From assembly GCF_030159095.1 (NCBI RefSeq), contig NZ_BRXS01000001.1, positions 124,001 to 188,000 of the forward strand: a stretch of DNA of 64,000 nt. The letters are read 5' to 3'. Position 1 is the first letter of the stretch. Each line of letters starts with the position of its first letter. This document shows positions 58,698-64,000 of the stretch, piece after piece. The position numbers and the translations under genes are program-made. Source of the stretch: Roseisolibacter agri. GTDB lineage: Bacteria > Gemmatimonadota > Gemmatimonadetes > Gemmatimonadales > Gemmatimonadaceae. The notes beneath the pieces are model-generated. The model saw nothing but the letters and a program-made list of their open reading frames with translations, did no database searches and had not been told where the DNA came from.

Positions 58698-59498
58698 ATG
58701 CCGGCGCGCCTGACCCACGACCTGCGGGACGAGCGCGCGATCCGCGGCGGGCGGCGCGTCGACCTGACGTTCGGGCGCGAGGGCGACGACGAGCGCGTGC
58801 CGGCGGTGCTGCTGCTCCCGGAGGGCGCATCGCGCGAGCGGCCCGCGCCGGGCGCGGTGCTCCTGCACGGCTTCACGTCGCGCAAGGAGCAGATGGCGGA
58901 CACGGTGGGCGCGCCGCTGCTCGCGCGCGGCATCGCCACCCTCGCCATCGACCTGCCGCTGCACGGCGAGCGCATCGCCGAGGGGCAGGGCTCGCAGTGG
59001 GGGAGCGGCGGCTACGCGCGCGCCGTGGATCGCTCCGCGTTCGGCAACCCGCTCGCGCTCGCGGGCAGCTGGCGCGCCGCGCAGCGCGAGACGTCGCTCG
59101 CCCTCGGCTACCTCGGCGCGCGCTCGGAGGTGGACCGCGAGCGGCTCGCGATCGTGGGCTTCTCCATGGGGTCGTTCCTGGGCGTGCTGGTGGCGGCGGC
59201 CGAGCCGCGCGTGCGCGCGCTGGTGCTCGCCGCCGGCGGCGACCTGCCCGAGGGGACGCCGTTCGCGCGCGTGATCCGCACGCTCGCCGATCCGCTGCGC
59301 GCGGTGCGGCGCTTCGACGGCCGCCCGCTGCTGATGGCGCACGGCCGCCGCGACACCACCGTCTCGCCCGCGCAGGCGCAGCGCCTGTTCGACGCCGCGC
59401 AGGAGCCGAAGGAGCTGCGGTGGTACGACGCGGGGCACTACCTCCCGGCGCGGGCCATCGACGACGCGGCGACCTGGCTGCTCGAGCGGTTGGGCTGA
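58698..59498 (+). CDS. Alpha/beta hydrolase (dienelactone hydrolase-like)
   Basis: 266-residue alpha/beta hydrolase. 'GAVLLHGFTSRKEQMADTVG' contains the oxyanion strand and 'HGF', the nucleophile Ser156 is in GFSMGS, the acid is Asp in AHGRRDTTVSP, and the catalytic His is in DAGHYLP near the end. Probably a cytosolic esterase or peptidase-like hydrolase; substrate unknown. ATG at 58698, 42 bases after the GH2 gene, so probably the same transcript. Its end faces galT across palindrome copy G. Confidence 0.82.
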   Translation: MPARLTHDLRDERAIRGGRRVDLTFGREGDDERVPAVLLLPEGASRERPAPGAVLLHGFTSRKEQMADTVGAPLLARGIATLAIDLPLHGERIAEGQGSQWGSGGYARAVDRSAFGNPLALAGSWRAAQRETSLALGYLGARSEVDRERLAIVGFSMGSFLGVLVAAAEPRVRALVLAAGGDLPEGTPFARVIRTLADPLRAVRRFDGRPLLMAHGRRDTTVSPAQAQRLFDAAQEPKELRWYDAGHYLPARAIDDAATWLLERLG

Positions 59499-59760
59499 CT
59501 CCGCTGCGTGCTCCGTGGCATCCACTGTCGCCCCGGACCCAGTTCCCTCTGGGAGGGATGCGGATCCTTCGGATGGAGACGGATGCGCCGGATCGCGCCG
59601 CACGACGGCGACGTCCCGTGCCCTGAGAGGGCCGATCCGTCTGATCCGTTCAGATCCGAAGCATCCGAATCCTCACCAACAGACCATAGAGTCCAGCGCG
59701 CCGAAGCGTCCCGAGGCCGTACACGCAGCACACAGCACGCAGCACGATACTCGCAGCGCT
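59499..59760. repeat. Convergent spacer with palindrome copy G
   Basis: The core at 59551-59676 has the CGGAT-box arms, more diverged than the other copies (GGATCCTTCGGATGGAGACG on the left, CGAAGCATCCGAATCC on the right), with the loop GACGGCGACG. Left flank TCCGCTGCGTGCTCCGTGG and right flank CACGCAGCACACAGCACGCA are degenerate 7-base arms reaching towards the galT stop. I see no gene in it. Confidence 0.75.
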
Positions 59761-60801
59761 TCACGGCGCGTCGCTCAGCGCCCGGAGCCGCTCCGCCGCG
59801 GTCTCGGGGGTGAGGTCGCGCTGCGGCTCGCCCAGCATCTCGTAGCCGACGAGGAACTTGCGCACCGTCGCCGAGCGGAGGAGCGGCGGATAGAAGTGCA
59901 GGTGGAGGTGCCACTCGGGATACGCGGCGCCGTCGGTCGGGGCCTGGTGCAGCCCGGCCGAGTACGGGAACGACACGTCGAACAGGCGGTCGTAGCGGCG
60001 CGTGAGGCGTCCGAGCACGTCGGCCAGCGCGTCGCGCTCCGCGTCGTCGAGCGCGGCCACGTGCGGCACCGCGCGCCGGCTCACGACGAGCGTCTCGAAC
60101 GGCCACACCGCCCAGAACGGCACGAGCGCGACGAAGTGGTCGTTCGCCACGACGACGCGCTCCCCGCGCGCGAGCTCCAGCGCGAGGTAGTCGCCGAGCA
60201 GCGTGCGGCCGTGGCGCGCGTGGTGCGCGCGCTGCCGATCGAGCTCGCGCGCGACGTGCATCGGCACCGTGCGCTGCGCCCAGATCTGCCCGTGGGGATG
60301 CGGGTTGCTGGCGCCCATCGCCTCGCCCTTGTTCTCGAAGATCTGCACGTGCGCGACCTGCGGATCGCTGCCGAGCGCGAGGTATTCGTCGGCCCACACG
60401 TCGACCACGCGCCGCACGTCCGCGAGCGGGAGGTCGGGCAGCGACTGGTCGTGGCGCGGCGAGAAGCAGACGACGCGGCAGCGCCCGGGCTCCGCGTGCG
60501 CGACCAGTAGGTCGCCGTCGTTCACGAGGACGTCGTCGCCACCGGGCACGAGCGCCGCGAAGTCGTTGTCGAAGACGAAGGTGCCGGTGTAGTCGGGATT
60601 GCGGTGCCCGCCCGCGCGCGCGTTGCCGGGGCACAGGTAGCACGTCGGATCGTAGGCGGGCCGCGCGGCGACGGCGGGCTTCTCGACCTGGCCCTGCCAC
60701 GGCCGCTTGGCGCGGTGCGGCGACACGAGCACCCACTCGCCGCTGAGCGGGTTGAGGCGGCGGTGCGGTCGCTCGGCGAGCAGGGTCAGGTCGTCGGCCA
60801 T
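59761..60801 (-). CDS. galT: Galactose-1-phosphate uridylyltransferase
   Basis: 346-residue GalT of the Leloir pathway (galactose 1-phosphate + UDP-glucose). '[20 protein letters not shown]' is the typical N-terminus, the zinc-binding Cys54/Cys57 pair is in TCYLCPGN, and the nucleophilic site is N-P-His168-P-His170-G in [12 protein letters not shown]. '[20 protein letters not shown]' near the C-terminus gives the second metal site. ATG at 60801. No galK or galE is nearby. Its presence beside a cytosolic GH2 fits galactoside use. Confidence 0.95.
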   Translation of the reverse strand: MADDLTLLAERPHRRLNPLSGEWVLVSPHRAKRPWQGQVEKPAVAARPAYDPTCYLCPGNARAGGHRNPDYTGTFVFDNDFAALVPGGDDVLVNDGDLLVAHAEPGRCRVVCFSPRHDQSLPDLPLADVRRVVDVWADEYLALGSDPQVAHVQIFENKGEAMGASNPHPHGQIWAQRTVPMHVARELDRQRAHHARHGRTLLGDYLALELARGERVVVANDHFVALVPFWAVWPFETLVVSRRAVPHVAALDDAERDALADVLGRLTRRYDRLFDVSFPYSAGLHQAPTDGAAYPEWHLHLHFYPPLLRSATVRKFLVGYEMLGEPQRDLTPETAAERLRALSDAP

Positions 60802-60910
60802 GGTTCGTGTGCGTTCATCGTGAGCGGGGCTGCTGCGCGGCGCGGGCGGTTCTCCTCTGCACGACGGACGCCGCTCAACGTCTCCAGGGCCGGCGTCGTC
60901 GCGTCGGCTC

Positions 60911-61030
60911 GGGGGCGCGGAGGGGCCACCGGCTCGGGAATTGGCGCGGCGAAGCCCCGACCGCGCTGCGCGCGTCGGGTCTCCGCTCGCGCCAATTCCA
61001 GGTCGCTCGGCGGCCCCTCCACGCCCCCTC
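60911..61030 (-). ncRNA. Candidate structured RNA, copy 1
   Basis: Read on the minus strand: outer stem GGGGGCGTGGAGGGGCC against GGCCCCTCCGCGCCCCC; internal loop blocks CCGAGCGACCTG and CCGAGCCG; middle stem GAATTGGCGCG against CGCGCCAATTC; block GGAGA opposite CTTC; apical stem CCCGAC/GTCGGG closing GCGCGCAGCGC. The loop blocks are identical to copy 2 while the stems differ, which is the pattern of conserved structure. Confidence 0.5.
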
Positions 61031-61123
61031 ACCCCGAGCGTCCTCGGTGCGCACGCGCACGCTCGGCCGCCGCGTGCGCGGCGCGGCCGCGCGAGGCAAG
61101 CCGGATGCGAAACGCAGACGCCC

Positions 61124-61255
61124 GGGCGCCGCGGGCCTGGGGGAGGCGCCGAGCGACCTGTGTTCCGCGGCAGAGGAGACCCGCTGCGCGCAGCGCGAGC
61201 GGGGCTCCGACCCGCGGAATACCGAGCCGCCGCCTCCCCCAGGCCCGCGGCGCCG
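61124..61255 (+). ncRNA. Candidate structured RNA, copy 2
   Basis: Plus strand: outer stem GCCGCGGGCCTGGGGGAGGC against GCCTCCCCCAGGCCCGCGGC; internal loop CCGAGCGACCTG and CCGAGCCG; middle stem TGTTCCGCGG against CCGCGGAATA; GGAGA opposite CTCC; apical stem CCCGCT/AGCGGG around GCGCGCAGCGC. It lies head to head with copy 1, about 95 bases apart. The strand is inferred from the order of the blocks. Confidence 0.5.
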
Positions 61256-61263
61256 CGCACCGA

Positions 61264-61300
61264 TGCCGGCCCTGCGCACGGCAGCGCACCAGGGCCGGCA
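61264..61300. terminator. Perfect 11-base-pair hairpin after structured copy 2
   Basis: TGCCGGCCCTG (61264-61274) pairs with CAGGGCCGGCA (61290-61300) around a 15-base loop. There is no T-run. It directly follows copy 2 and could end its transcript or be part of the same structure. Confidence 0.45.
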
Positions 61301-61474
61301 ACCGACTACCACGGGCGCGCCGAACGACGCGCGCCGCCGGAGTACCCGGGCAGGGATGACAGGGGAGTCATCGCCGCGCGGCCTCAACGTTCCGGCGTGG
61401 CCTTGCGTGACGCTGTCGAGCCGCGCACCCTCGGCAGGATTCCTCTCTTTCTTCCCTCCTCGGAGGTCCCAGGC

Positions 61475-64000
61475 GTGACCCGATCCGCACCTCGCCGCGC
61501 CGCGCTGCCCGCGCTGGCGCTCGCGACGGCCCTGCCGTTCGCCCTCACCCTCCTCGCGGGCCCGTCCGCCGTCGCGGCCCAGCAGCCGACGCGCTCGCGG
61601 ATCAACGCGCCGGCGCCGGAGCCGGCCGCCCGGTTCGCGGCGGGGCAGTCCCTGCGCTTCGACAGCGCCGCGTTCGCCGCGCTGCGGTGGCGTGAGGTCG
61701 GGCCGCCGCGCGGCGGCCGCTCGGTGGCCGTGGCGGGCAGCGTCCAGCGCCCGCTCGAGTACTGGATGGGCACCACCGGCGGCGGCGTCTTCAAGACCAC
61801 CGACGGCGGCATGTCCTGGCAGCCCGCCTCCGACCGCTACTTCGGCGGCACCATCGGCGCCATCGCCGTCGACCCGTCCAACGCGGACGTCGTGTACGTC
61901 GGCGGCGGCGAGACCGACATCCGCGGCAACACGTCGCACGGCGACGGCCTGTGGAAGACGACCGACGGCGGCCGCACGTGGACGATGCTCGGCTTCAAGG
62001 ACGAGTACATCTCCACCATCCGGGTCCATCCGACCAACGCGAACGTCGTGTGGCTCGGCGTCTTCGGGCGCGTGTTCTCCGCGCATCCGGACCGCGGCGT
62101 CTACAAGAGCACCGACGGCGGGAAGTCGTTCCAGAAGGTGCTGTTCGTCAACGACTCGACGGGCGCGATCGACATCGCGCTCGATCCGTCGAACCCGGAC
62201 GTGATGTACGCCGCGATGTGGCAGGCGTACCGCACGCCGTGGTCGATGTCGAGCGGCGGCATCCACTCGGGCATCTGGAAGAGCACCGACGGCGGCGCGA
62301 AGTGGACGAAGCTCACCGGCACCGCGCGCGGCCTGCCGACGGGCACCATCGGCAAGATCGGGCTCGCCGTCTCGCCGGCGAAGCCGAGCCGCATCTGGGC
62401 GCAGATCGAGCACGACTCGGGCGGCGTGTACCGCTCCGACGACGGCGGCCAGTCGTGGAGCTACATCAACCGCGACCGCAAGCTGCGCCAGCGCGCGTGG
62501 TACTACTCGCAGCTCTACGCCGACCCGAAGGACTCGAACGTCGTCTACGGGCTGAACGTGGGCATGTTCCGCTCGAAGGACGGCGGCGTGACCTTCCCCG
62601 AGACGCTCAACCCGCCGCATGGCGACAACCACGACCTCTGGATCGCGCCGAACGATCCGAACCGGATGGTGCAGGCGAACGACGGCGGCGCGAACGTCTC
62701 GCTGAACCGCGGCGCCAGCTGGACGGCGCAGAGCTACGCCACGGCGCAGTTCTACCACGTCAGCACCACCAACGAGTTCCCGTACAAGGTCTGCGGCGCG
62801 CAGCAGGACAACTCGACCCTCTGCGGCCCGAGCCGCAAGGAGGGTGGCGTGACGATGGCCGACTGGTACGACGCGGGCGGCGGCGAGTCGGGCTACGTGA
62901 CGCCGCACCCGACCAAGCCGGACGTCATCTTCGCCGGCAGCTACGGCGGCCTGCTGACGCGCAAGGACCGGCGCACGGAGTTCGAGCGCAACGTCACGGT
63001 GTACCCGGACAACCCGATGGGCTACTCGTCGGAGGACATCCCGGTGCGCTTCCAGTGGACGTTCCCGATCGTCTTCTCGCGCCACGATCCGGGCGTGCTG
63101 TACGCGGGCGGCAACTTCCTCTTCCGCTCGACCGACGAGGGGCAGAGCTGGACGCGCGTCTCGCCCGACCTGTCGCGCCACGACCCGCGCACGATGGGCG
63201 CCTCGGGCGGCCCGATCACGAAGGACCAGACGGGCGTCGAGACGTACGGCGTGATCTTCACGTTCGACGAGTCGCCGCTGCAGAAGGGGCTCCTGTGGGC
63301 GGGCACCGACGACGGCTACGTCTGGATGTCGCGCGACAACGGCGCCAACTGGAAGAACGTGACGCCGCCCGACATGGGCGACTTCACGCGCGTCTCGATG
63401 ATCGAGCCGGGGCACTACGCGGCGTGCGCCGCCTACGTGGCGAGCAACCGCTACCAGCAGGACGACAAGCGCCCGATCATCCACAAGACGACCGACTGCG
63501 GCGCCACCTGGACCAAGATCGTCAACGGGATCGGCGCGGAGGACTTCACGCGCGTGGTGCGTGAGGATCCGGTGCGTCGCGGCCTGCTGTACGCGGGCAC
63601 GGAGCGCGGCGTGTGGGTGTCGTTCGACGACGGCGCGAACTGGCAGACGCTGCGGCGCAACCTGCCGCCGGTGCCGGTGCACGACCTCGTGGTGAAGGAC
63701 GCGGACCTGGTGATCGCGACGCACGGCCGCTCGTTCTGGATCATGGACGACGTGTCCGCGCTGCGGCAGGTGACGCCGCAGACGATCGCGAAGACGACGC
63801 TGTACAAGCCGCGCGACGCGTACCGCGTGAACTGGGGCGGCGGCGGCTTCGGCGGCGGCGGGCGTGGCGGCGGCAACACCGCGCCGTCGGGCGTGACGCT
63901 GTACTACCACCTCACGCAGCCCAACCAGCGCGTGCGGATGGAGTTCCTCGATGCCGCCGGCAAGACGATCAGCGCCTTCACCAGCGACCAGGACTCGGCC
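61475..64000 (+). CDS. VPS10/BNR-repeat secreted protein (3' end outside window)
   Basis: Open to the window end, 842 codons visible. GTG at 61475 with GGAGGT about 8 bases upstream; signal peptide to about residue 35 (AVAAQ). The body has sortilin/BNR-type beta-propeller repeats, recognisable from repeated 'TDGG.SW'-like motifs: KTTDGGMSW, KTTDGGRTW, KSTDGGKSF, KSTDGGAKW, RSDDGGQSW, RSKDGGVTF, RSTDEGQSW, SRDNGANW and SFDDGANW. A Gly-rich segment (NWGGGGFGGGGRGGG) near residue 790 links to a C-terminal beta domain. This large family is often annotated as glycosyl hydrolase, without biochemical proof, and is abundant in Gemmatimonadota. Location: secreted or cell surface. Confidence 0.88.
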   Translation, partial: MTRSAPRRAALPALALATALPFALTLLAGPSAVAAQQPTRSRINAPAPEPAARFAAGQSLRFDSAAFAALRWREVGPPRGGRSVAVAGSVQRPLEYWMGTTGGGVFKTTDGGMSWQPASDRYFGGTIGAIAVDPSNADVVYVGGGETDIRGNTSHGDGLWKTTDGGRTWTMLGFKDEYISTIRVHPTNANVVWLGVFGRVFSAHPDRGVYKSTDGGKSFQKVLFVNDSTGAIDIALDPSNPDVMYAAMWQAYRTPWSMSSGGIHSGIWKSTDGGAKWTKLTGTARGLPTGTIGKIGLAVSPAKPSRIWAQIEHDSGGVYRSDDGGQSWSYINRDRKLRQRAWYYSQLYADPKDSNVVYGLNVGMFRSKDGGVTFPETLNPPHGDNHDLWIAPNDPNRMVQANDGGANVSLNRGASWTAQSYATAQFYHVSTTNEFPYKVCGAQQDNSTLCGPSRKEGGVTMADWYDAGGGESGYVTPHPTKPDVIFAGSYGGLLTRKDRRTEFERNVTVYPDNPMGYSSEDIPVRFQWTFPIVFSRHDPGVLYAGGNFLFRSTDEGQSWTRVSPDLSRHDPRTMGASGGPITKDQTGVETYGVIFTFDESPLQKGLLWAGTDDGYVWMSRDNGANWKNVTPPDMGDFTRVSMIEPGHYAACAAYVASNRYQQDDKRPIIHKTTDCGATWTKIVNGIGAEDFTRVVREDPVRRGLLYAGTERGVWVSFDDGANWQTLRRNLPPVPVHDLVVKDADLVIATHGRSFWIMDDVSALRQVTPQTIAKTTLYKPRDAYRVNWGGGGFGGGGRGGGNTAPSGVTLYYHLTQPNQRVRMEFLDAAGKTISAFTSDQDSA

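Larger units (their letters stand above)
60802..61474. other. Long divergent spacer containing two structured elements
   Basis: 673 bases between galT (minus) and the VPS10/BNR gene (plus), extremely GC-rich. It contains two inverted copies of a candidate structured RNA (60911-61030 and 61124-61255), a further perfect 11-base-pair hairpin (61264-61300), and a pyrimidine-rich stretch with GGAGGT (61462-61467) before the GTG start. Apart from promoters of the two genes, which I cannot place, I see no protein gene. Confidence 0.6.

Noticed and set aside
60875-63910. 1011-codon open frame on the minus strand over the BNR-repeat gene
   Set aside because: The plus strand encodes a signal peptide and regular BNR repeats up to the window end. 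The minus frame is Arg/Val/Ala-rich without pattern.

Overview
This is a 64 kb stretch of a very GC-rich chromosome (roughly three quarters G+C by eye). The gene families point to Gemmatimonadota, in the Gemmatirosa/Gemmatimonas range. They include a SusC/SusD pair in a high-GC Gram-negative, an ADOP-type permease with its PadR partner, a DUF5916 outer-membrane protein, a DUF5117-like zinc metalloprotease lipoprotein, a VPS10/BNR-repeat secreted protein and a two-haem CytoC_RC-like cytochrome with a TPR tail. This assignment rests on family content only. I saw no rRNA, tRNA, CRISPR array, prophage or transposase. Both window ends cut genes: recD at the left and a BNR-repeat protein at the right.

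Layout. 0-20 kb is mixed housekeeping and envelope functions: RecD C-terminus, an AAA ATPase, QueD, a dicarboxylate/amino-acid symporter, a DUF5916 protein, a TfoX-like protein, a four-helix-bundle (S23/IVP) protein, a secreted serine hydrolase, an R2lox oxidase coupled to a small secreted protein, DUF1003, DinB, SCP2, a flippase-like membrane protein, and PadR-ADOP. 20-25.5 kb is an amino-acid region: chorismate mutase and DAHP synthase overlap by 4 bases, with a terminator or attenuator ahead of them, then a cytochrome c, a prephenate dehydratase without an ACT domain, a truncated haemoglobin and a threonine dehydratase. 25.7-27.8 kb is an unassigned four-gene cluster. 28-47.4 kb is a polysaccharide utilisation locus: a GntR/FadR regulator with two palindromic candidate operators, then, all on the plus strand and mostly overlapping, a clan GH-A-like hydrolase, SusC, SusD, a DUF4838 protein, two GH2-type enzymes, an SDR (probable fructuronate reductase), a sialate O-acetylesterase-type esterase and mannonate dehydratase. 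The enzymes argue for an acetylated, uronate-containing glycan: external trimming, SusCD uptake, then the mannonate branch of hexuronate catabolism. No inner-membrane uronate transporter, uronate isomerase or KDG kinase is encoded here. 47.7-61 kb holds a GH39-like lipoprotein, a lectin-like lipoprotein, an AraC-type regulator, two metalloproteases of different families, another GH2 enzyme, an alpha/beta hydrolase and GalT.

The most unusual content is between the genes. Many spacers are built from short tandem repeats of 7, 8, 9-10, 12 or 15 bases, often arranged head-to-head as long inverted repeats that begin at or within a few bases of stop codons. Seven copies of one composite palindrome (four CGGAT boxes 9-10 bases apart per arm) and three of a second were found. 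Six of the eight convergent gene junctions carry such a structure; the other two have no room for one. A 15-base tandem repeat occurs in four spacers, forms the C-terminus of the four-helix-bundle protein, and lies in frame inside another gene as a five-residue acidic repeat. In the 670-base spacer at 60.8-61.5 kb, two inverted copies of a hairpin share identical internal-loop blocks while their stems differ in sequence yet still pair. That covariation suggests a structured RNA or structure-recognised element, and it is my best candidate for something undescribed.
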